From Vitis vinifera (taxonomy: Eukaryota; Streptophyta; Magnoliopsida; Vitales; Vitaceae): 64,000 nucleotides of DNA. The stretch is from NCBI RefSeq assembly GCF_030704535.1, contig NC_081806.1, positions 4,165,001 to 4,229,000 on the forward strand, read 5' to 3'. Below are positions 24,351 through 37,335 of the stretch, in pieces. Made by a program: the position numbers and the translations under genes. How positions within the stretch are numbered: position 1 is the stretch's first letter; each line of letters begins with the position of its first letter. A model generated the notes under the pieces. It saw only the letters and a program-made list of their open reading frames with translations. It searched no databases and was not told the origin of the DNA.

Positions 24351-24732
24351 TGGTTCACTTAACCCTACAGGTTGTTGGCTGCTTGTCCACCCTGTATAAG
24401 GATTGTGAGTATTATGATCATGTAACTATTACAATATCACAAGTTCAAAATAAGAAACACAAAAGGATAATAAAACAGATACAGCTCTTGTGGCATTTTT
24501 GGAAATTTTAGGAACTTGGGTATCTTTCCAATCTTAGTTTGGAAATAAAGCTAAAGTACAATTTGATTAAGTTTATTTTCAAAGGTGATGACAGATTGCT
24601 AGCAGCTCCCCACAGTTCCTAACTGGAGTGGGTTTAAGAAAGTCGCCATGTATTTGTACAGTTGTCAAGACAATATGACTGACTTCAGGTCGTTGAAGAT
24701 AAATAACTCTTTAGGCAACGGGCAGACAACCA

Positions 24733-25313
24733 TGGTTTTAAAAACCGGAGCGGACCGGCTCATCACGGTTTGGTCCAATCCGGTCAATTGGACCAGAAAG
24801 AGGTTGAATCAGAATCGGACGAATCAGCTGGTTATTTTATTTTATTCCCAGCATCAAAACAACGTGGTTTTGATGACTATAAAATCTCATTTTCCCTCCC
24901 TCCCTTAGAGCAACCCTCGTACGGCTGCCTGCCCTAGCTAGAGTCCCCCACTGTCACTGGCACGGAGCATCCACTGCTCAGACGTTGCTCCCTACCCCCG
25001 AAAGTGCTGCTGTTGCAGCCCCACCTTCCCAGTGCAAAGCCCCTAGCTACACCAACCCAGCAAAGCCCACCCAACCGTGTGGGCGCCTCAACTCCACCGA
25101 CAAAGAGGTTTGATTTTTATTTTTAAAATTTTATTTTTTATGTTTTTCTTTCTTTGTTGATTATAATTTATAATTATTTTTTAATTTTTTGTTTAATTTT
25201 TAAAATTTTAATAAGATATATTTATAATACTGGTTCGTTGGCTGGTCCAATCGACGAACTATGAACCAATAATTTTTCTAATTCAATGATCAATCAATCT
25301 AGTTCTGAAAACA
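24733..25313. mobile_element. TIR-type element with GGTTTTAAAAACCGG end
   Basis: The left end tggttttaaaaaccggagcg, with nearby ggtttggtccaatcc, has a diverged inverted counterpart at the right (ggctggtccaatcg at 25240, then ctagttctgaaaaca at 25300-25313). The interior holds an unusually GC-rich 180-bp stretch (24.9-25.1 kb) and then AT-rich DNA. No transposase. It lies between the convergent CCS and NUDT14 genes. Family assignment is tentative and no clean TSD was found. Confidence 0.45.
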
Positions 25314-25589
25314 TTACAAACAACTGATACAAGTAGGGATAGATAATGTCCTGATTTAGCCTGATGTAAAGCCCTGATTTAGGTTGCTTACCAAATGAGT
25401 TACACCTAGAAACAAAGACCACAATGGCAAGTAAAGCTCAGACTCTTTATACGCTCCAACGTAAGGGTAAGCAACTGATCAAACCAACTTTATACAGCAG
25501 AAAAATTCGCTCACAGCATAAATGGGCCACCCATTTGATGATGGACCCCACTTGAGCGTAAGAATTCATTGATTAGATAAGGCAGAACA

Positions 25590-28500
25590 TTAGCCTGCTG
25601 GAGGCAATAACCCTTCTTTCTTGGCCATCTCATACAGGGCAATTGCTGACAGAGTCTTGGCATCAGCTGTGACACGCCACAATTTCTCATAGGGAACTAC
25701 ATGCACCTTAATCAGCTCACCACGTTCTCGAAGACCTGTTTTTTTTCCTTGCAGCTGTGTGATAGTCTCTTTGCTTACACTTCCTTTGTATAGAAACAGG
25801 CTAATTTCCTCATCGCACCCACCCTAACCATGATAAAACAACAAAATTGATATTTCACTAATAAAACTGAACAATGAAAAACAGAAAATATGGTCCATCA
25901 AGGTGTTATAAATGGTAGTTGGTTTATTCAAATTATCATAAAGCAAGCATTTGTTCCTTATGTTTTCCTTGACATGCAACAGTTTGTGTGTGTGTGTTTT
26001 TTGGTCCACCCATCACCTGTCAGAGCAACAGAGCACAAAAGACTCTAATTTGTGCAATTTTGCATGACTGAAACTGTACAAAGTTTCACAACTCTGCAGG
26101 TTGTGCCTTCTCATTCACTAAATCTTGTACTGGATGATGATGATTCTTAAACCTTCACAACTCTTGCAATTACAGTGACCTTAAAAAAGAGAATGTATCA
26201 AGTATCATGTTACTCTGATAATCCTGTCTTCCACTAAATATTTAGAAGAATTTCAATTTCTAGTCAATCCTGGAACCAAATAATTGCTAAATCCCAATTT
26301 TAACACCATGCATGGGAGATCACCTACATTCTAAATCTCAATTAAACAAACAGAACAAGGGATAAGGATATACAAACCGGTGAAGGAAAAAGTCTGCATC
26401 CAGTTGATGGGTCCAAGAAGGCCGTGAGGTCAACCATGTCTTGTAGATTTAAGTGTATACCAGTCTCCTCTTCTACCTGTCATACTCAAAAGATAAAGTT
26501 TGAAAACGTTCTGAACTTGGGGTCCTAACCTAACTCCCCCAAAAAGAACAAACACAATAAAAATAAACCATGGTTTCAAATTCTGTACAATAATGATGCA
26601 AAGCTGCAGGCAGATTTATATGTGGCAGTGAAGATAAAAATTTCTACATTTATGCTTGTAGAGAGAGATACCTCACGAGCTGCTGTGCCAATAAAATCAC
26701 CTCTGTCATTTTCCAACATTCCAGCTGGCAATTCCAAGATACGCTTCCCAACAGGGACCCTAACCTTACACATGCATGAGTGTTTGTCAGAGTTTGGAAG
26801 AAAATAAAAGCATTTAAATAGTTATTTCTCTCTCCTTTTTTTTTTTAATTTCTAAGATAACAATTGATTAATTGTTCAGGAAATTGAAGTAGTGCATCAT
26901 AAAGAACACTGATGAACATGAAAAACCTACCTGTTCTGTAAGAACAGTGTAAATTTCGCCCTCTGAGTCCAAAAGGATCAGCACAGCTACAGCTGGTCCT
27001 CTTGCAAACACAATGCCAGGAACCTAAGAAGGTTTTAATCCATGTCTACTACATGAAGAATGATATGATAATGGGGTATATACTTTTCAAGGTAGAGAAA
27101 ATAAAACACGTATATGTAATTTCATTGAAATCAAATTCAGAAATGGACATTACAAAATCAAGAAGACTATTAAATATTAGAGAAAGTAAAAAAAAGAAGG
27201 AAAAACACAACTATCCAGAAGTAGAAAGCCTGTGCTCTAACTGAATGGTGCAGATTGAGATAAATCTAAACCCAGAAGCAAAACACTGGAGATGTTAATC
27301 AATACCTTTTTCCCCGTCTCCTTATCAAGAATATCTGCTTTGAACTTGAGAAATCCAATGCGGTTTCCAAACATATCCACTCCCTGTTACCAACCAGATG
27401 TCAACTTGAAATTGTATAAATCAAGGGGGAAAAACACTCGTTTAACTAAAGGAGCTTATGAAATATGCAGATCTTATTTACCAAATTTATTAGACAATAT
27501 TAAGTTTAGCCAATCCGTTTCTTAACCTCTAAAAACAAACATATATCTATAAGGAAAGAAAAGAAAAAAAGAAAGGTTTTGGTTGAACTTTTAATCAGAG
27601 GGTGACTGCTTGTCTCTATTATCCATCAAGTTGTTGACCTTAATTACAAATTTATAGATAATGTTGATTCTAGAAAAAATTACACCAGTTTAACCCCACC
27701 AAGTTACCTATAGCTAAAAGAGTATGCATTATTTGAACATTACATAAACACCTCCCTCCAAATTTCAGGTTATGGACAGCACAATATTACCAGAGACTGA
27801 AAAAAATTATGACACCAAGGCAAAGATAAATTTAACTATCCTAATGTGAGCCTTCTGGTCATCAAAAAAGAAACCAAGCAAATTCAAATACTATTGGAGG
27901 TAAGTTCAGTAAAAAAGGCACCCCAATGATGCCCTAGAATGGCAGGTTGTATCTGAGTCATGATTAAAGCTCAAAACCTGGGGATAGTGGGGAAACAACC
28001 AAGCCAGAAATCCATGACCCAAGAGTCATGATTAAAATACTGTTTTGCATAAGGATACAGGAAATTGTGGGGGATTGAAAAAGAGACTCCAAGAGTTGCT
28101 ACAAAGAAGCTACCCAAACCTTAGAGGGAAGGACACAGGAGAATATTTAGCATCTAGGACTTTCTTACTAATCAAAAAAATATATATTTAGCATCTAGGA
28201 TAGGTGTTCCCCCCTCAGGTATACATGTTATACACTTGCTCTCTGCAAATGGTTGATGTTTGGATATAGTTCTGTTTTCTCTATGCTACCTAGAAACAAT
28301 AACCACAAGCGGTAAATACCTGATACTCAAAAGAAGAAAAAAGGATCTCAACTGATCATAAAGTACATTAACTGTTCAGGAATTGCATTAGATAACTGGA
28401 ATGATTCCAAGTCACAAATTAGAAAGCTGTGCAAACAATTTCAGGGAAAAGTTACCTGAATAAGCACACGTTCCAAAGACATAGCTCCATTAGACAATAC

Positions 28501-29700
28501 CCCAGCTTCACTCTGCATATTCTTCAGCCATTGCTTGAACAACGAGGAATCAATAGCTTTCCTGCCACACCAAGCACAATCTCAAACAACCCAAATTGTA
28601 GAGCAATTCCAAAAATTCCCTCCTAACAGCCACTAACTTGATAAAAACAAAACAATATCTGCCTTTGCACAATAGCAAAGTTTCTTATTTGCAGCAATCA
28701 ACTAACCTAGATCTATTTACCAATCTACAATGGACTAGATTCTCGTTCCAAGAAATTAAAACCAGTGTTGATGTAAGAGCTTTAATCATAACATGCCAAC
28801 AATATCGCCTTCTTCTAGGACAAATTTCTTAATCTCTAAAATAGTGTTTTTCCTAAGATACCATGGAGAAATAAAACTTAGGGCATGTTTGCAAACAATT
28901 GTCAAAAAGCAGTCTTTGAGAAGAGTTCTTGAAAAACAATTCTAAAATAGTTTTCTCAGCTTATTCTCAATGAAAGCACCGTCTACTTATGTCCAATGCA
29001 AAAGTTCCCAAATATTCTCCATATTTTCAATTATGGCTGAGAACGCTCTACAATAATAATTGAAAACAACTGAAATTTGTTCCAAAAAACCTGTTTCTAT
29101 CATAGGTTTGCCGAAGTGTTTTCTACGATCAAAAAACTGCTTTTAAGAACCCTTTCAAGCATCAAACACCATTTTTCCCCTCAAGCTGTTTCAGAAACCA
29201 AAACGGAATTTACCATTTCCACCACTTATGGAAAAACTGAAAATTTTCCCCTTAGCATCAACAAACTAAACTAGATCTATTTATTGAGCTGCAATACAAT
29301 ACATTTTCACTTGAAAGACATGAAAACAGGCCAAGAACGGTCCCAATGATATAGCCTTCTTCCACAATAAAATCCTTTAAAATGTAGAGTGGTGTTTGTT
29401 TCCTCAGAAACTATAGAAAATAAATAAATCTATAATTTTTTCCTTCGATTTCTCAGAAACCTAACAGAAAAGTGAGACTCGCCTGAACTCGGAAGCAGAA
29501 ATTCCAGGGGCTGCATCAACAGTAACGGGATCGGCGAGTTGATTGGGCAACGTGATGGAGTAAGTGAGAGAAGACGAGTCCGACGACATCTTCGGGCAGA
29601 AAGTTCGTCGATGATTTTGAAGTAGAATTGGGGAAGAGGAAAGTGCGTACTTTCTCCAATCTCTGAGCCAACACCTGGAAGGGTGACGCAGAAGGGCCAT
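25590..29700 (-). CDS. NUDT14: ADP-sugar diphosphatase, Nudix hydrolase 14-like
   Basis: Seven exons on the minus strand: 29700-29483, 28561-28456, 27383-27306, 27023-26931, 26764-26672, 26476-26378 and 25823-25590. They total 921 nt, 306 residues, like Arabidopsis NUDT14 (about 309). The start is the ATG at 29700, giving a basic Ser/Arg-rich leader (MALLRHPSRCW...) that fits a plastid transit peptide; MSSDSSS further in is an alternative. The Nudix box is split by intron 5: GMLENDRGDFIGTAARE (180-196) then VEEETGI (197-203), with the REVEEETG core intact. Downstream, DLTAFLDPSTGCRLFPSPGGCDEE is characteristic of the ADP-glucose/ADP-ribose hydrolase group. It hydrolyses ADP-sugars to AMP and sugar-phosphate with Mg2+ and may influence starch precursor levels. 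Intron 1 has a GC-AG border (AG|GCGAGT at 29483/29482); the other introns are GT-AG. Confidence 0.9.
28160..28183 (+). mobile_element. Minimal LINE tail insertion (about 24 bp) with TSD
   Basis: The sequence ctttcttactaatcaaaaaa is bracketed by two copies of the 17-bp word atatttagcatctagga (28143-28159 and 28184-28200). The insert looks like the last bases of a LINE 3' end plus poly-A, an extreme 5' truncation. Confidence 0.65.
28880..29170. repeat. MITE-like segment in NUDT14 intron 1
   Basis: Begins ttagggcatgtttgcaaaca and ends ctttcaagcatcaaacacc, with internal runs of short inverted words (aaaaacaattctaaaatag). It resembles the common plant 'gcatgtttg' MITEs, but the ends match only loosely. 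Confidence 0.3.
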
Positions 29701-30158
29701 TTCGAGTGCAGGGTGCTTTTGGGCTCGGCGATTTGATTTAGAACGACGTCGTCCTCTCTCTGAGCCGTGCCTGCACACATAATAAATTATTTAGTGATAA
29801 CTGTTTCATAAATTAATAAATTAATTTAACACTTGACGTAGACACAACCAATTAGGCCCAGCCACCTCAGAGGTTGAAAGAACAGACTTGTGTAAAGTCA
29901 ATTCCAACGACTTCGTTGGTCCAGTCGACGGATTGCTATTCGGTTCGGTTGGAAGGCTGGGTTTCAAAAGGTTTACGGTGGATTCCATGAAAAGGAAGAC
30001 TCCCCAAAGAGACGGTGAATAAGATCATTCAAGGGTTGAGCTTGTCTCGTTCACACCATATTTCCTCCACCCTGAAATCCCCGTGGAATTGTTTTTCCAA
30101 AATTTAAAACTTACCACAATGTGCGGGACCGTAGATCATTTAATGACCGTGATGCATG
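29701..30158. other. Upstream region of NUDT14
   Basis: Probable promoter and 5' UTR of the minus-strand Nudix gene, followed by unique-looking sequence of moderate GC. No TATA box stands out and no other gene is supported. Confidence 0.4.
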
Positions 30159-30166
30159 CAATTGAT

Positions 30167-31560
30167 GGACTTTTATCAATAGTACGATGATTTAAAAAAT
30201 TATTTTTAAATTATTATAGTAGAAGAAGTTATTATAAATATATGATAGTTTAAATTTTTTTTTTTTAACCAAAATCATCTTTTCAAAAGACGATTGATGA
30301 TTTCCCATTAAAAAAAATTAATATTTTTTTAATATTTATTACAAATCATAAAAATAAAAATAAAAATCCCAAGGGAAATCGTCTCTTGAAGAGATGAGTT
30401 CCTATGAAAAAAAATCTCAAATTAAAAAATAAAAATAAAATAAAATAAATCCTCGAGTTCCCATGAAAAAAAATTAATATTTTTTTTAAAATCCCAAATT
30501 AAAGAAAAAAAAGAATTCCTCAAGGGAAATCGTCTCTTAAAGAGACGATTTCTCATGAAAAATTATAAAAAAAAAAAAAAAAATCCTCCAAGGAAATCGT
30601 CTCTTGAAGCCGATTTCCCATTAAAAAAAATTAATATTTTTTTTTAAAAAAAATCCCAAATTATAAATATAAAAAAAAAATCCTCAAGGAAAATCGTCTT
30701 CAAGAGACGATTTTCCAAATTTTATTTTATTTATAATTTAGGATTTTTTTTAATGGGAAATCGTCTCTTCATCTTTGAAGAGACGATTTCCTTTCTTTTT
30801 TTTTTTTTTAATTTGGGATTTAAAAAAAAAAACTTTTTTTTTCATGGAACTCATCTCTCTTGAGGATTTTTTTTAAAAAAAATTTGGGATTCATTTTTTT
30901 AAAAAAATATTTTTTTCATGGGAACTCGTCTCTTCAAGAGAGATGTCCCTTAAGGAATTTTTTTTTTAATTTGAGATTTTTTTTAAAAAAATATTTTTTT
31001 TCATGGGAACTCGTCTCTTTATTTTTTTTATTTTTTATTTTATTATTTTTTTAAATTTGGGATTTATATATATATATATATATTTTCATGGGAACTCGTT
31101 TCTTGAAGAGACGAGTTCCCTTGAGGATTTTTTTTTTAAATTTGGGATTTTTTTTAAAAAAAAATATTAATTTTTTTTCATAGGAATTCCCTTGAGGATT
31201 TTTTTTTTATTTTAATTTGGGATTTTTTTAAAAAAATATTTTTTTTTTATGGAAACTCGTCTCTTCAAGAGACGATTTCCCTTGAGGTTTTTATTTATTT
31301 ATTTATAATTTGTAATAAATATTAAAAAAAATATTAATTTTTTTTAATGGGAAATCGTCTCTTCAAGAGATGATTTCCCTTTTGAATTTTTATGGAAATA
31401 AAATTGTCTTTTGAAAAATCGATTTTGGTTTTAAAAAAAAATTATCCGTTCACCCTCTCTCATAGGTGGTAAAAACTACCATATATTTGTAATATCTTCT
31501 TCTACTATAATAATTTAAAAATAATTTTTTTAAATTATCGTACTATTGAGAAGAGTCCTA
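30167..31560. mobile_element. Foldback element with repeated AATCGTCTC hairpin units
   Basis: The ends ggacttttatcaatagtacg and cgtactattgagaagagtcc are inverted repeats, and the pairing continues inward for about 75 bases (through ttattatagtagaagaag). A 10-bp direct repeat caattgatgg (30159-30168, 31561-31570) abuts both ends. The interior is about 14 diverged copies of a hairpin, gaaatcgtctctt then aagagacgatttcc (or the actcgtctc variant), separated by A-runs or T-runs, with A-rich spacers on the left half and T-rich spacers on the right half. The whole element is therefore one long imperfect palindrome made of small palindromes. No transposase. An 8-10-bp TSD suggests a Mutator-like or hAT-mobilised foldback. 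Confidence 0.75.
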
Positions 31561-31570
31561 CAATTGATGG

Positions 31571-32734
31571 CTCTCACATTCAACCAAGCTGGCGCTCGTA
31601 TCATATGCCCAAGTTTTTTGAAAACTATGTAAGTTGTGGGACTTTCAATGACAATCTCAATTGATCGAAGATCAAACGAAGAGGGAAACCAAGTACAATG
31701 TTTATCATAGGATGCGCAATCATACAATTGAAGATTGTAGGAGCCTTAAGCATGTTGTCGAAATGTACTTATAGAAAGGGGATTTGTACCTATTTCTTGT
31801 GAAGGGTTGTAAAGGGTGGTAAGAGCAATGACTAGGTTAAAAAATACATGATGGATTATAGCAACAATACACATGACAATCAATGGAATCAACTAATTAA
31901 CATTAAAATATGATACAAGTTAGTATCAAAATTTGGTGAGCATTACTCCATCAATTTGATCATAGAGATTTTGTGTTTGGACAAATCTAATAACACATTA
32001 GATATAATATTTTAGTAGCAAACTATAGGTTAAACGGATTTTAGTTACTTAGGTTATGTTTGATTTTCGGAAAAGTACTAAGGAAAGAGAAAAAATATTA
32101 AGAAAAATGATTTTCTTACATTTGATTGTCTTTCAGAAAATAATATATAATTAAGATTAATTAAAAATTTATATATTTTCAAATTATTTAATCTTTATAT
32201 CAAAAAGTTATTATTTTAATATGACTTCACATAAATGCGTTATCAATATAATTTATATTTTTATAAATATTATTATTTAAAAATAATATTATAATATTAT
32301 AATTTAAAAATAATATTATAATATTATAATTTAAAAATAATAAATTCACCATGATTAACAATTATTTTTACATATTGAATTTATTACATAAAATAAATAA
32401 ATTTTATAATAGGTATATTTTAAATAAATTTATTATTATAAAAATATATTATTAGTTAAAAAATGTTATTTAAAAAAAATGTGTGTGGGAAAGATGACTT
32501 TAGGAAAATGGTTGTTGGTAGAAAAATTGAATGATGGAAGAGGTAAGGTTTTATTTGTATTCAATGAAATAAGTTTACTTTTGTGTTTGATGTTGGTAGA
32601 AGAAAAAATTATTACAATGATGCGATTAAAGTTTTTACTTAAGAAATGTATTTTAATTTTTTTTATTCAATAATAAGGATAATTAAATAAAGTTTATTTC
32701 ATGTTTTATTTGAGCAAAAATATGAACTACCCAA
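31571..32734. other. Intergenic, AT-rich
   Basis: Holds a small retroelement fossil (31691-31768) and, from about 32052, a left half of the CTATGTTTGGTT MITE family (aggttatgtttgattttcgg) without a clear right end. Tandem AT-rich words (aataatattataatattata) occur at 32278-32340. No gene. Confidence 0.4.
31691..31768 (+). mobile_element. Possible Ty3/Gypsy gag fossil, fragment
   Basis: A short translation of the type YHRMRNHTIEDCRSLKHVVE resembles the 'HGHTTEDC..LK..IE' segment common in plant Ty3/Gypsy gag proteins. Very short and isolated; a relic if real. Confidence 0.35.
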
Positions 32735-32857
32735 AAATGGATGAGGGAAAGAACCAGAAAATGCCCTCAATGACCAGCAGAAGAGCTTCCAAACAGAGTA
32801 TCCAAATGGTTGATCAACCCCCCACGAGCGTTGGTGTCCAGCCGATGGGAAGGACAC

Positions 32858-33074
32858 AGATAGAAAAGCTGAAGCTGAAAACTCTGCTCTCTATTGTTAA
32901 AGTAACAAGAGAGAAAGATTTAATATATATATAGTGTTCAAAATAGATGGAGACAGGCTGTTATGACAGCTGGTAAAAAATAACAACTCAATAACAATAA
33001 ATCTAACAACAAGTGGGCTTCATCTCGTGACATCAGAACCAACTCCTCTGTTCTCCTCTGTTCTTGGCTTATCA
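32858..33074 (-). repeat. 3' LTR of the Copia element
   Basis: 217 bp, starts TGATAAGCC on the minus strand; about 98-99 percent identical to 37336-37552. Confidence 0.92.
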
Positions 33075-36000
33075 TCCCCCCTCAAGTGAAAGGGTCTTGG
33101 AGCTATACAAAGCTGAGATTTGAGGGACAAGAACCTTGAACTTGTGAGATGCTTAGTCAATAAATCTGCTGGCTGCTCTTCAGTGGGAACAAATTGTAGT
33201 TGTATCTTTCCTCTCATGACTTGATCTCGTATAAAATGAAGGTCTATTTCTATGTGTTTAGTTCTAGCATGAAACACAGGGTTCTTTGCCATATGGTAAG
33301 CACTGATATTATCATACCAAAGTAGAGGTATAGCAGGTATTGGCACACATAGCTCTTGCAGTAAGGCTTGCATCCAAACAATCTCAGCAGTAGCGAAAAC
33401 AAGACCACGATACTCAGACTCGGCACTACTGCGAGACACCACTTTTTGTTTGGTAGAGGACCAAGAGACTAAGTTACCTCTTAGATAAACTAGATATCCA
33501 CTTGAGCTGTGCCTATCATCAAGGTGAGCACCCCAATCTGCATCTGTGAATCCCTCTATTGTCAAGTTACTTGAAGGACTGAACAGGAGCCCATCTTGCA
33601 TTGTTCCTCTTAGATACCGAAGTATTCGTTTGACTGAGAGCCAGTGAGTTGTGGTTGGTTGTTGCATAAATTGGCATGCCTTATTGACAGCAAAGGCTAT
33701 ATCAGGTCTTGTCAAGGTAACATACTGAAGTGCCCCTACTACACTTCGATAATGGGTAACATCTGCCATAGGATCTCCATCAAATTTAGACAAGTTCTTC
33801 CCAACAGCACCAGGTGTGTTTGCCGGTTTGGTATCAAACAGTTCAGTTCTATGAAGAAGATCTGAAATGTATTTGGTTTGGCTCAAAGTCATAGAACCTT
33901 CATTGTAAGAAACCTCTATACCGAGAAAGAATGAGAGTTGACCCAAATCTCGTAAGGCAAAAACTGAATCAAGTTTAGCTATGAGAGACGAAATCTGTGT
34001 GGAGGAGCTGCCCGTTACAAGGATATCATCAACATAGACAAGAACTATCAAAGTAGTGGCCTTTCCAAAGTGCAGAAACATAGAACTATCAGTCCGAGAC
34101 ATGCTGAATCCCCACTGAAGAAGAGCAGAGCTGAGTCTTTGAAACCAAGCACGTGGGGCTTGTTTTAAGCCATATAAAGCCTTCTTCAATCTGCACACTC
34201 TATTCGGGAATTGAGTGTCAAAGTATCCAGGAGGTTGAGACATATAGACTTGTTCTTCTAGCTCACCATTGAGGAAGGCATTGTGAACATCAAGCTGTCG
34301 AATTTCCCACTTAAAACTGAGAGCAACAGTAAGTATGATGCGAATAGTGGCAGCCTTAACTACTGGACTAAACGTCTCAAAATAGTCCAAACCATGAGTC
34401 TGATTATATCCTTTTGCCACAAGCCTAGCTTTATACCTCTCTATACTCCCATCTGGCTTATGTTTCAGTTTATACACCCACTTACAGCCAATCACATTGA
34501 CATTGGGTGGTTGTTCAACAAGATCCCAAGTATGGTTTCTATGAAGAGCAGCAATCTCCATTTCCATAGCTTTAGTCCAATTTGGATCTTTGAAGGCTTG
34601 TTTGAGAGTAGATGGTTCTGAAACCTTTATGGCAGAGAGATCAAGAATGGTCTTTTTCTTGGTTATACCACGCATGGACCTTGTTGTCATTCGTGGAGCA
34701 AGAGTAGTGATTTAAGGTTCTGGAACAGATTTAGGTGATAAATCTATAGCAGGAGAAGAACTAGATGTGTCCAGAGGTGAAGAAGAGGTTGTAGGAATAG
34801 GACTTTCACTTGTGGATAGAGAATGAGAATCTATGGAAGCATGACTGATTTTTGAATCTAGGAGAAGACATGGAAAAGAAGGAGGAGTTATAAGGGCAGG
34901 GGTAGAGCCTTCTGCTGAAGTGTCATTAGACGAACTGGAAGACTTGGACTGAGCAAGTGGGAAAGTTGATTCATCAAAGACCACGTGGGGAGTAATATAG
35001 ACTCTTCCAGTTGCATAATCAAGACATAAAAACCCCTTGTGATTCAAACTATAGCCAAGAAAAAGACATTGGACAGATCTGTACTGCAATTTATGAGTGT
35101 TGTATGGCCGAATGAAAGGATAACAAAGGCAGCCAAATACACGAAAAGATTTATAGTCAGGATGCCTTCTAAAAAGAGTGAAGTAAGGAGAGTCATACTC
35201 GAGAACTTTGCTTGGCATTCGATTGATAAGAAAAGTTGTTGTCTGAAAAGCATAGTGCCAGTACTTCATTGGCAAGGAAGCATGAGATAACAAAGCCAAC
35301 CCAGTTTCAACTACGTGTCGGTGCTTCCGCTCAACTCTACCATTTTGAGTTGAGTTGTATGGACAGGAAAATCGATGGGCAATACCAACTGCTTGAAGAA
35401 AAGACGTAAAAGATCGAAATTCTCCACCATTATCAGACTGTAAGCACTTAATTTTGGTGTCAAACTGATTCTCCATTTGAAGCTTGAATCGCTTAAAGAT
35501 GGGAAGGGCCTGATCCTTTGTTTGTAATGAATAAAACCAAGTATACCTGGAATAATCATCTACAAAAAGAATGAAATATCTCGCTCCAGATGTAGATTTA
35601 ATTGAGGCAGGTCCCCAAATATCAGTATAAACAAGTTCTAAAGGTTTAGATGCATGAAAATTTGAGAGCTGAGTGGGTAGTCTATGACTTTTAGCTAACT
35701 GACAATCAGAACAAACAAAGGATTTATATTTCCCAGAAGCAACATTACAAGTATTCATGACTTTTGAAACAATGTCAAAACTAGCATGGCCTAGTCTATT
35801 GTGCCATAACTCTGCTTTATTTTCAACAGTACTAGAGAATTGGGAATGGAAAACAGAAGCATTATTAATACTACTATAAGGTTTCAGATTGCTGAACACA
35901 GGAAACTTGTAAAGGCCATTTTCAAGCTTGCCTTGAGCAAGAACCATCTTCGTGTGTAGATCCTTCACAAAGAAAGCATTAGAATGAAACTCAATCAAGG

Positions 36001-37335
36001 CATTATTTTCTGAGCAGAACTTAGCCACACTAATCAAATTAGCTGAGATAAAGGGAACATGAAACACTTTCTTGAGTCGAAAAGAATGTGTATGAGAATG
36101 AAGTTGTTTAGAGCCAATATTGGAGATGGAGAGATGCTTACCATTACCAATAGTGACTCTATCTGTTCCCGTGTATGGTGAAGTACTGGTGAGATTCCCC
36201 AAATTCTGAGTCAGATGGTGACTTGCTCCAGAATCCAAATACCAACTCTCATCTGCAGGATTATTAGAAGCAGAAGCAACCATAGCAGGTATATTGTTTT
36301 GATTCCCATTATTCAAAGAATGAGAAATAGTAGTCTGACCTCATTGAAAAGAGATATCAAACCTGTGATAACAGATCTGAGCAGTGTGGCCAAACTTACC
36401 ACATAACTGACACTGAGGTTTCTCACTTGGACTGGAATTTTGCCTTCCACCTTGTCCATTTCTACCTCCACGTCCACGACCTCTATAGGTGTAATTATTG
36501 TTATTTGGAGAGTAGCCTTGTCCACGACCTCCATTAAACTTCCTTCCACCACCTCTGTTATTAGAGGAAGAGGCATAATTGGCAGACATTTGTTCAATCG
36601 AGCTTTGTTGCTCAAGACGATGCTCAAAGGCTAATAGCATACTATGTATAGCTTCAAGAGAGATCTTATCATCTCTAATGTTGATAGCAGTAACAACAGC
36701 ATTATAATCGGATCCAAGACCTCCAAGAAGATTCATAACCTGATCTTGTTCTGAGACAGATTCTCCAATAGCAGCTAGATTATCAGCAGCTCCTTTGATC
36801 TTCATTATGTAGTCTATCATCGACATTGATCCTTTCTTTGTGGATTGTAATTCGAGTCTGAGTTGCATTATCCTAGCTCTTGAAGAAGATGAAAAAATAC
36901 TTTCCAAGGCATTCCAAGCAGAGTGAGAAGTATTATGGCCTATGATCTGTGCCATGATACCTGGTGTGAGCGACGAGTAGATCCAACTAAGGATTGTTCG
37001 ATCTTGTCTCCTCCAAGCAACAAAAGCTGGATTCATCACTCCTGGACTCAGATCTTTCTCCGGACAGATAGAGGTTCCATCAATGAAATCCTCAAAGCCA
37101 TTAGCAAAAATGACATTATCAATCTGAGATCTCCATAGGATGTAATTCGTCCGATCAAGTTTCATAGGCAGAGTGTGATTAAGCATCTGATAGGAAGGAA
37201 TGGACGCCATTGTTGAGCTTTGTCCAGATCCAATCGAACCAGAGGAAGAAGAAGACTGTGTCGGAGTAGAGGCCATGTTTGGATCGAGAGAAACAGAGAG
37301 AAAGTGAGAAACCTTGAATGTTAGCTCTGATACCA

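Noticed and set aside
24648-24908. 86-codon plus-strand ORF after CCS
   Set aside because: It starts in unique sequence and runs into the TIR element at 24733; no domain or homology recognised.
30280-31380. Regularly spaced near-identical units resembling a CRISPR array
   Set aside because: Units are themselves hairpins with A/T-homopolymer spacers of no sequence complexity, in a plant genome and within TIRs; a foldback transposon explains it.
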